Both the position numbers and the translations under genes were made by a program. This document shows, piece by piece, positions 35,223 through 48,308 of a DNA stretch of 64,000 nt (the stretch's first letter is position 1; each line of letters opens with the position of its first letter). The DNA lies in the NCBI GenBank assembly GCA_001661515.1, contig LUVW01000006.1:286608-350607 (forward strand). The letters run 5' to 3'. The notes under the pieces were generated by a model. That model did not search any database and was not told the DNA's origin. It saw only the letters and a program-made list of their open reading frames with translations. Origin of the DNA: Capniomyces stellatus. Taxonomy: Eukaryota > Kickxellomycota > Harpellomycetes > Harpellales > Legeriomycetaceae.

Positions 35223-35848
35223 TTCAGGATCCACGCCTTTTTTATTCAACCCATTATACCGGATTTTACTATTTCTAAAAAACTTGTACATTATTAGTGT
35301 TCTGGCCCTCCTGTAGCGTTGGCTTTCTGACACCGCTGTTGTGGACCTTACTTGTACTTTTTTTATATCGTGTATTAGTATTATTGTTTTTTTATGATTT
35401 CGATAAAAAGTGTTTGGAAACTCGGCGTAATTGACTGAACTTTATATATTTTTTTTATATATTCGAGTAAAATTGTTTCCTTAGTTTTGTCGAAAGCAAA
35501 CTTGATTTTTAACTAAATAAGATAAATTTTGATTTAAAGTTCAGATCAAAGTAAAAAATTGGTAAATTTACGAACAAAAAAATAAAATAAAACCGAGAAT
35601 TTTCGAACCAAGTTGGCTATTGTTTTTTTGCAAACCGTACAAACAAAATTAAATAAATAATATTTTATTTAGCGTTCAGAATTTGGCTGATTTTCACCAT
35701 TTTGATGTTGATTAAAGTATATTGAAGCAGAGCTCGCTGCAAAACTTTGTAAAAATGAAATAAAAATAAATAAATAAAAAGATGCGATTTCGCAACAAAC
35801 AAACAAAAAAGCAAACAAAAAAAACAAATAAAAAAAACGCACATCAAT
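35223..35848. other. Intergenic region
   Basis: Upstream of the DEAD-box helicase and downstream of the galactokinase gene; no gene seen. Confidence 0.5.
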
Positions 35849-37790
35849 TTACTGACTCCCTGGGCTGTAAATCACAGCGCCTGAGCCCGGTCTAGTTGCA
35901 AAAATTGCGTCGTTTAGCTCTGCCTCGGTTAAGTTTGGAAAGTGCTTTCCGTAATACTCACTTTTGACATTTGAGATAAAATAGTCTATTTTATCTGCTG
36001 GCACTAAAGAAATGGTACAGCCACCCCACCCCGCTCCAGTGAGACGCGAACCATACGAGCCATATTTTCTAATTTGTGGTTGTTTTTAGTGTCATTATTG
36101 ATATTACCCAATTAGCACAATCAATTCAAGTATTGTTCAGCTAAAATCGTTCAGTTTGTACTAGCTATTCAATCTATTTGTCTGTCTTGTATTTGTGTTT
36201 GCGAGTTACTTACCTTGAAATATCACACAACTCGTTTAATTCAGCACAACTACATTCAAACAGCTTAGTACAGCTTTCCTGGCTCTCGTTCATCAAAGCT
36301 CCTAAACTCTCGATAGTATTATTGACTGAACTTGGATCCTCACAGATCTGTCTAAAGCTTACTACCCTAAGTGTTTCCGAATATACATGCAGCGTGCGGC
36401 TAAGCAATTGGAGGCGCTCTGCAACCACTGGGAACTTGTTGGTTTCAACCCTAACATTCAACTCTTCAACCGTTGTTCCCAGCATGTTTGCGCACTGAGC
36501 CCACGTATATCCATCGGGAAACTGTCCAAATAGTTCTGCAGTAATTTCAATCATTCTGTTAAGCCGAGCAATCCAAACATCAACTACATTCTTTCCGTCT
36601 GTATTCTCGCCTCTAAAAAACTCATCCATAACCACCTTCATCGTCAATGGACTGGTGCTTGAACATCCTAGCGAGCCTAACAAGTTCAAGTGATTCGCAA
36701 GAATTAGTGCTGCAATTCGGGTCTCAACCACCCGGAGATTATAACAAACTGGAGCTGTAACTTTTTTGTTTGAAACCACTAATGTGTTGGCAATAACAAA
36801 CGCTATCTCTGGTGTGGTCTTTGGTAGTTTGACGTGTGTGACGTTGGAAACAGGGTGAAACTCTATAAATAAAGCGCTTGACTCTTGTGCTCTAACACTG
36901 CATGTCTGATCCATTCCCCCTGTGTTTACCCCTACATATCTCTCAGCTTCAATTGCGGACCTGACAATATCCTCTTGAGACATGTCAACATTATTTGCCC
37001 TTGTTGTTGCAATAGTTGTACAACATACCAGTGCTGAGGAACTTGAAACACCTGCGCCTGTGGAAAGGTTGCCCCCAACAAGGCAATCCATCCCAGCGGG
37101 ACTATTGGTCTTAATAGCCTCGATAGCTCCCTAAAAACATGCAATTAGACAAGCAACGGACCATCTCGTTATAGCAAAGACTGGATTAAGATAAAACAAC
37201 GGGGTTTACTTGTAAAATACTGAAATACTTTGACCAAATTTAAACATGTGGACATAAAACCAAAGTAACGCACCTTATAGCCGCATTTAAAGTAGTTTCC
37301 CCAAAAGTGGTTGCTTGTATCTATTTCCACAATATCGCCCTCAACGTACGCAAAACTGAACGACTGGTATGCCTCTGAATTGACATTGCTCACTTGCACA
37401 ACGCTGTCACTTCTTTTCTTTACAGCAATCAGAATATCCGATTCAATTGCCATTGGGAATACTGGCATTCCACAGTAATCTATGTGCTCGCCTATAATGT
37501 TAACTCTGCCTGGCGCTCGGGCTATAAACTCTGGGCTTTCGCCATACAATTTCTTAAAGTCCCGAACAATGCTGCTATAACGCTCGCTAATAAATAGAAT
37601 TGGCAGTCACACATAAAACTCAGCTTCAAGTTGCGTTGGATTTTGCAAGCACACCTTTTCTGGCTTGGGTAGGGTTTAAACTCTAAAAAAATAGCAGGAC
37701 CTTTGAGTAAGGCTGTTCAACTTGCCTGTTTTGTCCGTGTGCTTCGCTGTATATATCAGCCAGATTGGTTGTGGTTGGCAACTTGGTCAT
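35849..37790 (-). CDS. GAL1: Galactokinase-family GHMP kinase (5 exons, 514 aa)
   Basis: Phosphorylates galactose (or N-acetylgalactosamine in GALK2) at C1 with ATP; Leloir pathway, cytosol. Exons on the minus strand: 37790-37722, 37680-37655, 37586-37274, 37130-36214, 36068-35849; phases fit. Key motifs are the galactokinase signature GRVNIIGEHIDYCG, the ATP loop GGNLSTGAGVSSSSAL, and the C-terminal GSRLTGAGWGGCT. MDQTCS carries the catalytic Asp region. Length and motif details are close to yeast Gal1 and human GALK2, which are longer than bacterial GalK. No galactose-pathway neighbours (GAL7, GAL10) are in this window. Exons 1 and 2 are short, and their junction relies on a GTTGAAC donor, so the first 30 residues are the least sure. 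Confidence 0.92.
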
Positions 37791-38310
37791 TTTTACTTTA
37801 AATGATGCTATATTACCTGAATTAAACGAAAATAAACACAAATATATCAATGCTCTTATTAAACTTTGCTACGACAATGCTTAGAGAAGAAGGTGAGTTT
37901 GTTTCGTCTTGAGACTGTTTATACCTTGACTCCTTTATTTCCCTTTTGTTAAGTTATTGCAATTAGCGGGTCTTATTCAATGGTGCGTTATTCTGTGATT
38001 GGTTCAAATTAGTAATCAATTACTTTATCAGAATCATAGTTTCGTTAATTGAAAATAGGCAATGTTTCAAGATAAAATATCCAGCTAAATTGATGTGCTT
38101 TATCCAAAGATTCCCTCTCCATGGTTTATGGAGCAAGCGAATGCTAAATTTCGGCAAAACTAGTAAACATAATATACAATCGAGGAATAAAAAAAACAAT
38201 TAAAAAAAAAAAATGCAATGTAAATAAAAAAAAACACTTTTTGTTTATATCTGGTTTGTTTTCTACATCTTTTTATATTTAACAACAAAACGTCTAGTCA
38301 ATTGATCAAA
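37791..38310. other. Divergent promoter region, galactokinase / NDUFA5
   Basis: The two genes start back to back, so this 520 bp holds both promoters. I see no clear Gal4-type CGG-N11-CCG site. A-rich near 38200. Confidence 0.5.
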
Positions 38311-39094
38311 ATGAGAGTTAGCCGATCGATCTTGCAAGCTGCAGTAAAAGTAAGTAACCAGTGTTTTTCAATGCTCTGAAAAAAAAAAGCATTTTACTAG
38401 ACCAATCACCTGTTTTTAAAAGCAAAAGTACAATCCTTCGACTCGATTACTGCGTTGAAAGTAAATGTAAAGTTTCGAGTAAAAGTTCTTATACGAATAA
38501 CTGGACCAACTTGAAAGTGCTTTTGAATAACCTGATGCTCAATTGATCAATAATACTGCTTTACTTGAAATCTGCCGCTACAGATTTCGACTTTGACTTT
38601 GGCATTGATTCATAAAGCATTAGGCAAAAAAAAGAATGTGAAAAAAACGATTTAGAATTCATAGATTTAAATATTGTGACTGCAAAATAACAATCCCAAG
38701 TATCAATTTATAATATCGTGTTATCCTTGGTCTGTACTTTAAATAGAAAACAACAGGAATATTTGGTGTTCCAGTAAATCCAAATGCGATCCCTACACTG
38801 ATTTCCACATATGAAAAGACATTATCGGAATTGAAAGCAAAAATACCTGCCCATGCGGTTTACAGACAATCTGTAGAAGCACTCACCACGCATCGATTGA
38901 ACATTGTGAAGGAAAACAAAGATGTTGAGAAGATTGAAAAGCTCATTGATGGAGGACAGATTGAAGAATTGATTATAATCGCAGAAGATGAATTGAAATT
39001 AATTGAAAAAGTTGCAGAATGGAAGGCTTGGGAACCACTAGCTGTTAAGCCAGATGTTGGCCAATGGGACTACTTTAAGCCTGCGAAGGAATAG
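38311..39094 (+). CDS. NDUFA5: NADH dehydrogenase (complex I) subunit NDUFA5/B13 (2 exons, 128 aa)
   Basis: Accessory subunit of the peripheral arm of respiratory complex I, mitochondrial inner membrane, matrix side. Exons 38311-38349 and 38747-39094. MRVSRSILQAAVK is a basic amphipathic start. The family pattern follows: TGIFGVPVNPNAIPTLISTYEKTLSEL, VYRQSVEALTTHRL, then EELIIIAEDELKLIEKVAEWKAWEPL. Ends VGQWDYFKPAKE. The 397-nt intron is long for this window. Its presence shows the organism keeps complex I, unlike budding yeast. Confidence 0.94.
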
Positions 39095-39418
39095 TGTGCG
39101 AATAGACTTGCATTAGTTGCTTTTTTTTTCTTTTTTCCTCTCTGCCGACTTTTCGCTCTAACTTTGGGAGTCTTGGATTCGCTTTCCTTTAAACTCTACA
39201 TTCCTTTAAACGTATAAATAAATTTTACCATGATAACGGTTATCTTTGCTTTATTAGCAAAACATAAACAAAAAGTCTATAGTAACAATAGCAATAACTA
39301 GATGAGCAATTTCAAAAATAATAGAAATAGTAAAAAAAAAAAAAACAAACCGAAATTTAAAAGTGTTGTTTTTAAAATTGAAATCGAGTATTAAAAATAA
39401 GGTTGGAAGAAAAAAAAA
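39095..39418. other. Spacer downstream of NDUFA5
   Basis: 3' UTR of NDUFA5 and the T-run terminator of tRNA-Val; otherwise no feature. Confidence 0.5.
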
Positions 39419-39492
39419 TGATTCCTGCCGGACTCGAACCGGCGACCGTCTGTGTGTTAGACAGACGTGATAACCATCTACACCAAGGAATC
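39419..39492 (-). tRNA. tRNA-Val (anticodon AAC)
   Basis: Minus-strand cloverleaf. The acceptor GATTCCT pairs with AGGAATC, the anticodon stem is TCTGT/ACAGA around CTAACAC, and the T arm is GCCGG/CCGGC with a TTCGAGT loop. A T run follows the 3' end. Confidence 0.93.
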
Positions 39493-40088
39493 GGCGAGAT
39501 GTTATATCTAAATTGTGCTGATGTTTAGTATTCCGATCATAGTCGGAGTATATTTTTAATAGAATATAAATAGCTGATCTAATTAAATTTAATCTTATAG
39601 ATACTAGAAGGTATATATATTACTCTTTATTATAAGTATATCCTCTATGGCTTATTTATCTACCTGTGCTGTTTAAAATATTGTATTGTGGAATTAAGCA
39701 GGAGGATTCATTCCTTCCTGTAAAAACTAACTAAAATAACTAAAACTACGACTAACTTTAATAACTAAATAACTAAATAATAATTAATTTGAACTAATAA
39801 CTAAATAATTAATGGTAAATGTCCAATAAAATATAGCTAAGAATAAACCAAGCCCCATGGTTTACAAAAAAAACTTCTTACTATTATATAAACTGGATCG
39901 TGGTATTTCATACGGCAGAGAATTAAAGTTATGCGCTGGTACAGAATAAGAATATAAAGCAAAAAAAACTGCGTTGATGTCTAGTGCATTGAAGTATTGA
40001 ATTAACTTTACTGACCATACGGAGCTCATAATAAGGTAAATGTATTAAAAATAAATCAAATAAAGTCAAATTAAAATTAAAATCAGAG
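39493..40088. other. AT-rich, LTR-like stretch beside tRNA-Val
   Basis: Starts seven bases upstream of the tRNA 5' end with TGTTATAT. It contains AATAACTA arrays (39758-39810), a CCAATAAAATATAGCTAAGAAT word and a TATATAAA box near 39885. No coding frame. It shares word order with 325-700. It may be a solo LTR of a tRNA-targeting retroelement, not proven. Confidence 0.35.
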
Positions 40089-43000
40089 TCAAAGACTACC
40101 CCAAGCACCGCCACCTGGGGTTTTGAGTATGATTCTATCGCCAGCACCTACAAAAACGGTGGATTTTGAGCCGAGGAATCGGGTTAAATATCCGGGATAA
40201 TAGTCATTGCACTGGTTTTCAGGCTGATCGTTGTCTTTGGAATTACCAGATCCTTTGATCTTGGAAAGCCAAAGATTCAACCCAACTTGACCATCGCCTC
40301 CACCATTTAGCCCATATGGCTGAAACACTCTTCGTTCAGTAAGCAAGGAGACCTGCATTTTGGACAGAAACTCGATGTCACGAATAACACCATCCCCTCC
40401 ACAATAAAGCCCTCTTCCACCAGAGTTCTGTCTTAGGGAAAATGTATGCAAAATAACAGGATATCTCCGCTCAAGGATCTCGGGGTCAGTGATTCTTGTG
40501 TTTGTCATATGCGTGTGCACGCCGCTTACACCACTCCAATTTGGGCCTGCGCCATGGCCACCAGCTATTGTTTCGTAATACCCCCAGCCCCTTAAAGCCA
40601 CACCATCTACAGCAGTTGGAGCAACTCCAAAAGTCAGATTGTTCATACACCCCTGGCTTGCTGCGCATGTTTTGAAAGACTTGAAAATCACATCAACTAT
40701 TCTTTGGGAGGTTAGCACATTACCACCCACAACCGCAGCATCGATACTTGGGTTTAATATGGAGTTGCTGGGCAGCTTCACTGAAATGGGGATCAAACAC
40801 CCTTGGTTCAATGGCAAATCGCCTGTAATCATACACCTCAGCGAATATAAAATTGCTGAGTGTGTAACCGCTACTGGAGCATTAGTGTTCCCATACACCT
40901 GGTTTGATGAGTTTGAAAAGTCAAACGTAGCCGAGTTGTCTGAGCTGTTGATCTTTACAACCAGCGACAGCTTTGACCCATCGTCCATGTAATCCTCTGC
41001 CTCCAGCTGGACTCCCTTGGTCTCTTTGTACACCCGGCTTAGCAAGCTTCTCACTGCCTCCTCTGCTGTCGTTTGTATCTTGTCCATGTACCCCTGGACT
41101 ATTTCTAGCGAATACTCTTCAATTAACTTGTGTACCAATGTAATCCCTCTTTGGTTGGCGGCTATCTGCGCCTTTAAATCAGACACCACATCAGACACTC
41201 TTCTGGACCCTGAACACCCCTCGTATTGACTGGGTATGTCAACCAACAACCTCATTAGCTCGTCGCTCTGGAACTCGCCGCCTTTAACTATCTTGAACGC
41301 CAAAATAGCTGCCCCCTCCTCGTACAAGTGTTTTGAGTTTGGCGGCATGCTTCCAGGCGCGATTCCCCCAATGTCTGCATGGTGCCCTCTTGACGCCACG
41401 TAAAACAGTACCTTGCCTCCTTGCTTTGAAAACACTGGTGTTATAACTGTTATGTCTGGCAAATGAGTTCCTCCTGCTGCAGGGTGGTTGGTGCAAATAA
41501 CATCGCCCTCATTCAGGCCCTCGTTTCCATTCTCGTTCCAGTACTTTGTCTGGAATCTAACTGCATGCGACATGCTACCTAGATGCACCGGTATGTGTGG
41601 TGCATTTGCCACCAGGTAACCATCTGGGTCAAACAACGCGCATGAAAAATCCAGCCTCTCTTTAATATTTGTGCTAATGCTCGTCTTTTGCAGCGTGTTT
41701 CCCATCTGCTCCGCAATCGACATGAACCTGTGCAAAAAGACCGACATTTGTGCTGGCGTTGACTCCATCAGCTTGCTCTCCTTTTCTTTGACATTGATCT
41801 CGGACATTTGCTTCTTTTTGACGTACGTCAATACTATCTGCGACTGCGACACAAGCGCAATCCAGTCTGGCTCTACCAATATTGTGCTGTTGTTGTCCAG
41901 CAGTACAGCAGGCCCCAAAATCTCATCGCCACACTCCAACTCATCTATACTATACACATCCGTCTGCTGGTACCCGTTTTCAAAGTACACATCTGTGCTT
42001 TTTTTAAACGCATTTGAACTACTTGGGCCCACTCTCTTGATTTGGTCGTTTTCTTGCAGCGCTACGATCTCCTTAAATATCTCTCCTTTTTTCTGCTTAG
42101 TAAATGTCCCAGCCGCTCGAACTCTAATGTCATCAACCACAACATTGGCGCCCTCAAGAATAAACCCAAACTCTCTTTTGTGTGTCTGTTTAAAGGCCTC
42201 CAAGAACCTAAGCCTTGAGAACTCGCACTGTGAACACTCAAGAATAGCGTTGGATTTAACAGCTTCAAGCACCTCAGCTGAGTTTGCAAGTGTCTCCATC
42301 ACCATAAACGAGGTGTCAGAGCCCTCATACCTCAAGTTCAACATGACCTCAGCCTCTACTTGTCCAGCTTCGGCATCAAACCCTTGCTCCTTCAGCAAAA
42401 GCACACTCTCTTGCTTCAACTTGACTGCCTGTTCCCAAACCAACGCCATTGCATTCTCGTCTACCAGCAACTGTGCTGACGGAATCTGCTTTTCCTCCAC
42501 CACCTGTGCAAGTGAGAGCCCATAAGCTGATAAAATCGACGCATTTCTGTGCACATACACATATTTTATGCCCAGCTTTTGTGCCACGTTGCATGCATGT
42601 TGTGCCCCAGCTCCTCCAAACGCTGCCAACACGTGACTATCTGTTTCAAACCCTCTTGCTTCAGTCAGTCTTCTAATTGGCCTACACATAGCCTCGCATG
42701 CAACTTGGATAAAGCCAAAGGCTGCTTCTTCAACCGTCATCATTTTCTTCATTCTTTTGCCCTCCCCACTGCTACACTGCACGTTAACCGTCGCAACCAG
42801 CTCCTCAAATAGCCTTCTTGACTCTCCGTAGCTCAATGGTTCGTCTTCGTTTACACCAAACACCTTTGGGAAATACTCGATCTGTAATCTACCCAGCACC
42901 AGATTTGCATCCGTAATTGTCAGTGGCCCGCTTTTCCTATAGCATGCTGGCCCTGGGTTTGCTCCTGCACTTTCAGGCCCCACTACAAATAACCCATTTC

Positions 43001-44363
43001 TCAAAAACAGCCTCGATCCCCCACCTGCCGCCACCGTCATAATATCTAGCTGCGGCGCCAAAATATCCACTCCCGCTGTTGTGGTTTCAAACACGTGCTC
43101 AAGCTTTCCGCTATACCGGCTTACATCCGTACTCGTACCGCCAATATCCAGTCCTATCACAGCCATTTTTCCCTCTTCGCTATATGTGGTTTGACCATAC
43201 CCCACTACTCCTGCTGCAGGTCCAGACAATATTGCACGTAACCCCGAAAACTTGTTTACGGCTGTCAGCCCACCATCCGACTGCATAAACTCCACCCTCA
43301 CTTTCTCCCTGTCGTGGATTCCCTCATCGAACCCCTTTTGGAATCCTGAAATGTATCTTTGGATAGCTGGCGACAAGTATCCATCTGCTGTTGCCGAATG
43401 TCCTCTTGGGACTGCCTTTATCATCGCCATTACCTTGCTGGATAAACTCGCATGCTTAAACCCTAGCTTGAGCGCCAGCTCTCCAACTTGAATTTCGTGT
43501 TCTGGATAAGTATACGAATGCAGAAAACACACTGCCACACTCCTAATTCCCTCCGAATAAGCCTCTTTAAGCTGTTCCTCGACTGCCTTCAAATCCAACT
43601 TCTTCAACACCCTTACATACTCACGCGATACCCCCTTCACTATCTCACCACTTGCCTCCATTCCCTCCAGATCCAACTCATCCCCATATACTCCCAATGG
43701 GTTCATTTGATAACCAACCAGTGTAACCCGCTCATCAACCTCGATTACTTTACTATACAAAATGCCGGGTCTTTTGACTGTTAAGTCAAAGAGGTTTGGT
43801 CTTGCCTGGTTCCCTATCTTTAGCAAGTCTTTAAATCCCTTTGTAACCACAAACACCGTCTTTTCTCCCTGCCTTTCTAGCAATGCATTAGTCGCAACTG
43901 TTGTTCCCATTCGTACGCTTCCTGTTTTGATCATTATAATTCAACCGTTTTGTTTTAATTCAGCCGTTTTGTTTTAACTTGGTTGGTTTATTGTGTTGTG
44001 TTCAACAACTCTACGGTAAAAAATTGCTGTTGTATTCAATTCAACAAACATGTACTTAATAACAGTATTCTTACCCAAATTGCTGGTGTCCAATACCGAA
44101 TCTCTAGGGTGGGGTATCCCTGTTGCCAACTCTAAAATTCTTCTTATTCCTTCCTGTGGTGCGTCGGGATAATGTAGCGGATCTTCTGACAACAACTTGA
44201 TAACAATTGTTTCACTTTTTTCTTCAACTATACCCTCTGAATTCGTTTTTAAAACCGGATATGTTGCAAAACAATCGGTAAACGTACCCCCTCTGTCTAT
44301 GGAGACATTTATTCTTCCTTTCCCAAGCTGTGAGCTGTCGAGTTTAGCTTTACTAATTGCCAT
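40089..44363 (-). CDS. OXP1: 5-oxoprolinase, ATP-hydrolysing (2 exons, 1373 aa)
   Basis: Cleaves 5-oxoproline to glutamate with ATP in the glutathione salvage (gamma-glutamyl) pathway; cytosol. Exons on the minus strand: 44363-44075 and 43921-40089. The ATG at 44363 is chosen because a frame extension upstream has only a GTG. The N-terminal hydantoinase A half has the phosphate-binding [11 protein letters not shown], then [30 protein letters not shown], and [14 protein letters not shown]. The hydantoinase B half starts about residue 820: [58 protein letters not shown], and the end GGGAWG. Length is slightly above human OPLAH (1288). Both halves are intact, so it should be a full 5-oxoprolinase rather than a split hydantoinase. 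Confidence 0.95.
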
Positions 44364-45891
44364 TTTGCTTAAAACTTTGCTATTCACTTTTTTTATTTTC
44401 TGTAATTCGTTTTTAAAATAGAGTATATATTCTGAATAAGCTACTGTTTATTTATTTATTTCCAGGACCCACGGGAGGTTTAGTGCCTTTTTGTATCAGC
44501 TCGTTATGCCTTTACCTTGATTATAAAGCGTTTAGATAAATTGTGTTATCCTTAAACTGTTGTTTTGGTTTAGTACAAGTGTTGGATTTAATATAATGGC
44601 TGCTCGTTTCACTTGGCCATTTATCAACCACAAACCTGAAACATTAGTTACCGCCATTTCAATATTTATTTCATTAACTTGGACAGAATTGAATCTATGC
44701 CCCAAAATTAAGTGTTTACGACTAATAACCAGTGTTGAATTTGCAATTAATTAAATTTTGGATTGTTTTGAGATTGATCAAACTAATCTGCATTATCCAG
44801 TTAAACGTGCATCATCTTTTGTAGTATTTCAGATCAAAAAAATAAAAGAAAAACACCATTGCTAAACATATACTTTCTACTCGCCAACCACAGTACATAA
44901 CTGGTTGACAATGTTAACAGCTCGGCACAAACAAATTCACTACACTCGCTTGCAATCGCATAATAAAACCTGATCCTGTCTACATAAACACCGATTATTA
45001 AATTATTTTGTCTAAATAAGGAAATTTGCATAATATCCCGTTAAACTCGAAGTCTGGACATCCTTCTCTTAAAAGATTCGCCGATTTTAATTGAGTAGGT
45101 TTGGTTATCTTTCTGCAATACAATATCATTTGATATTAAAATTTTTATTTCGGTTATCTGACTTCGAGCTGAACCTTCTCATTTTTTGAAACTCTGTTGA
45201 GCCTTTTTATGGTGCTTAAATTCCGGAATACTTTGCTTGCTGTCTATTTAATGTGAATGTCTTCAATGACCAATATCTGAACTTCAAATCCAACAAAAAG
45301 TGATTAATTAACAACGGCAAGTTGCAATTACTGTCAAATCTAAAAAATAAAAATGGTTGGATTGAGTTTCAATAATAAAAAAATGGTTAGATTCCTAGTC
45401 ACATGTGAGCTTTGCTTTTGAGAAATCTACCTAAATTACTTGCTATTACTAAGCTTTTTTTGTTAAATCAGTTTGGATTAGCTCATTTAATTTACTTTTT
45501 TGTATTAAACTGATTAAATTCAATCACCTACGTTTTTTTACTCGATCCAAGCTAGACTTGTGAGAAGCTGTCGTAAGCGTACAAGTAACAGTCCGTGGAA
45601 TAAATAACTCTTTTGGCGTCTCAAAATAAAACGGTCAATGGAAAATTTAACAATATTTTCATGTATAGATTTTAAGCTCAACAACATTTGTCCTCACCAA
45701 CAAACTCTACATATATATTGCCTATCTTTGAGTGCCGCTAAAGCCAACAATTAAGAGTACAACCGGCAAAATACTAAATAAATAAACTATTAACGCTTTA
45801 ACCAAGTACAAGCAAGCAAACTAGACACCGGCATAATACCTAAATAAAATACAAGAAAGCTTCGGTGTAAGAAAGCAACAAACATTAAACA
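44364..45891. other. Intergenic region between divergent genes
   Basis: 1.5 kb with the promoters of 5-oxoprolinase and the septin-like gene. Short open frames (for example 44560-44754) have no recognisable features. Confidence 0.45.
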
Positions 45892-47946
45892 ATGGAATTT
45901 GTGGAATTGACGCGAAAAAAAAGTGTTTTGCTGAAACAAAAAATAACAAACGCCTCGATCGCGCGGCACAGGATAGAAACAATCAACATAATGGTTGTTG
46001 GGTCAAACTCTACAGGGAAATCGACAATATTGCAAACGATCTGCAACACGTTTGTTAATCTCGAGCCTGCTGAATCAACAAGCAAGGGTAAAAAAAGCAT
46101 TGAAGTGTGTATTAGTAAGGAAATGGGAAACTCCTCGGAATACAGAGTAAACGGTTGTAGCCGTGTAAGTAGTAAAAATAGTAGTAAAAGTAAAGATAGC
46201 AGTAAAAGTAAAACTGAAAAGCACAAAGACAAAGGCAAAGGCAAGGATAAGAATGGCAAAGAGAAGGAGATGGAAGGCACTGATGCCGACTGTTGCGGCA
46301 ACAATAGTGGTGGTAATGGTGGCAGTAATAGTGACAATGGCGTTAGAAAAAGCTATTTGAATAACAATTCTAGCGAAAGGGACAACGCTAGAAGCCCTGG
46401 TCGGGTTATACATGAGACTGCAGGAACTAATCACGGTGGAAAAAATCTTTTGAACGTTTTTGATTCATCCAGGCGGACCCAAGGAATAGAAAGCCGTAAA
46501 TTTCGGGTTAAAATTAAAGATATTTTGTTTATAAAGGAGAGCAACAGCAAGGATATATATGTCAACTTTGTGGACACTCCAGGCTTTAGCACTGGCGATA
46601 TTTCAGACGTTAAAGCAAAGGCGGATACTATTTGCAGTTATATAAAAAGTAAATTTGAACAGGAAATAGTCAAGGTAAGTACTACATCATTTTGGCCAAG
46701 AATGGCTTACTAACGTTGGGATATTTGTGAACAAAAAGCTTAGCCAAGCACAATATACAATGGATGCTAAAACGAGATGTGCTTGTGAATACGTGCCACA
46801 ATCATACATTTAAACATTTAGGAATTTAGCTCAATAAGAAAGCCAAAATCCTCCTCAAACTTTATCCACTGTGTAATCTATATTTTAAACCCACCCGACT
46901 TGCCAACAGCCGAGCACGACAATTTCCGTGGCGTGGGCAAAAGCTCCGTGTATCAAAAGCATACAATTTCTGAGGCAGACGAGTACATGTTAGCTAGGTT
47001 AAGTAGTATTACCAATATAATACCTGTTGTTGGGAACCTAGATAAGCTTGGTCAAGAAGCAAGAAAGTACTACAACTCTGGGATATTCTACTCTGCTTTA
47101 AGAAAGCATTACCCAAAAATCAGGTTTTTTGATTTTTGTGTCGAAAATCTGCCTAAAAACCTTGATCCAGAGATTGCAGAGTATATAAACAAAACGATGC
47201 ATATACGTAACAGAGATAAAACCACGGGTGATGAGTCAGTTGTTACGACAGGACGACTAAAAAATAACCACGCTGGCAAATATCGCGCTCCAGAGTATCT
47301 GTACGGAAAGTACTTTACCAAAAAACTGCCATTCCTAATAGTTGGCAGTGAAAATGTCCATACTACCGTAACATCCAACGCCGACGAAATACGTGGATAC
47401 CAGACTGGAAACGCCAGTAAACCAAGCACGAAATGCTCGACAGATAACATCCCCGAACCAAAAGCTAAAAACAAGGATCATGAGCTCAAAAACAACTCCA
47501 ACTTTATATCTTTGTCATCTGACTCACCTTCTTATCTTGAAGATCTACAAGAGAGTCACCAAGACCAAAGTTATCGTAGTGAAATGAGTAAATATCAAGC
47601 TCAATACAAAGACTACCAACCCTCATACTCGCTGCTTAAATCGCCCGAACCAATACTGCATAGCCAAAATCTGCCACAACCAAACACAACAAACAAAACG
47701 TATTCCCTTAACGACCCGATGTATAACGAAATCCTAAGAAATGGGATGTCTGTTGTAATGAGCTATGGGCGATCGTTTCCGTGGGGCGAACTAAATGTTT
47801 TTGATCAGTCGTATTGTGATTACAGCCTGCTAATGTCTACTATTTTCCAAACTCACCGCCATGCATTGGTTGAAAAGACTGCCAACCAGTTTTATGAAGA
47901 ATATCGAACCAACTATATTTTGCACAATTTGGATAGAGCCCCTTAG
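45892..47946 (+). CDS. Divergent septin-like GTPase (2 exons, 635 aa)
   Basis: Septins are GTP-binding proteins that form filaments at the fungal cortex and septum. Exons 45892-46674 and 46822-47946. The P-loop is GSNSTGKST (37-45; usual septin GESGLGKST), G3 is VDTPGF (Asp about 228) and the position of G4 (AKAD) reads VGNLDKL. The septin unique element is clear near the C-terminus: SYGRSFPWGELNVFDQSYCD, then RHALVEKTANQFYEEYR. Two large Ser/Lys/Asn-rich inserts interrupt the fold: about 120 residues between P-loop and G3, and about 110 between PFLIVGSEN and the unique element. No C-terminal coiled coil follows. GTP hydrolysis may be impaired given the G1 and G4 changes; this is inference. 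It lies divergent from 5-oxoprolinase. Confidence 0.8.
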
Positions 47947-48308
47947 GGCTACTTTTGATATTTCAGGTGTCACGTATTGCTGTAAACAATAATTTCTTGA
48001 GCAACAATAAAATATAATATAATTAGCAGCAAGCTTTCTGTATTTAAAGGAATACTTTTTAACAAAGAGGAAATGGATACAAAACACTTGTTATTGTCAT
48101 GCATTTTATCTGAACACATTTACATTTACTGGCGTTTAGAGATTACTTAAAGATTTGACTACTGCATCGGATTTACATGTTGTATTATTAAAAATCAAAT
48201 CTTGAATTCACCAATTATTTCGTAAAAATACGAGCTATACAATGCTAAGTGTTGCTGCTAATACAGTCGATCTGGTATAGAACCAAAGTAAGTCCCCACA
48301 AGCAATAG
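47947..48308. other. Spacer between convergent genes
   Basis: 3' ends of the septin-like and TLDc genes; nothing else seen. Confidence 0.5.

Noticed and set aside
41671..42525. 284-codon open frame on the plus strand
   Set aside because: Antisense to conserved 5-oxoprolinase sequence.
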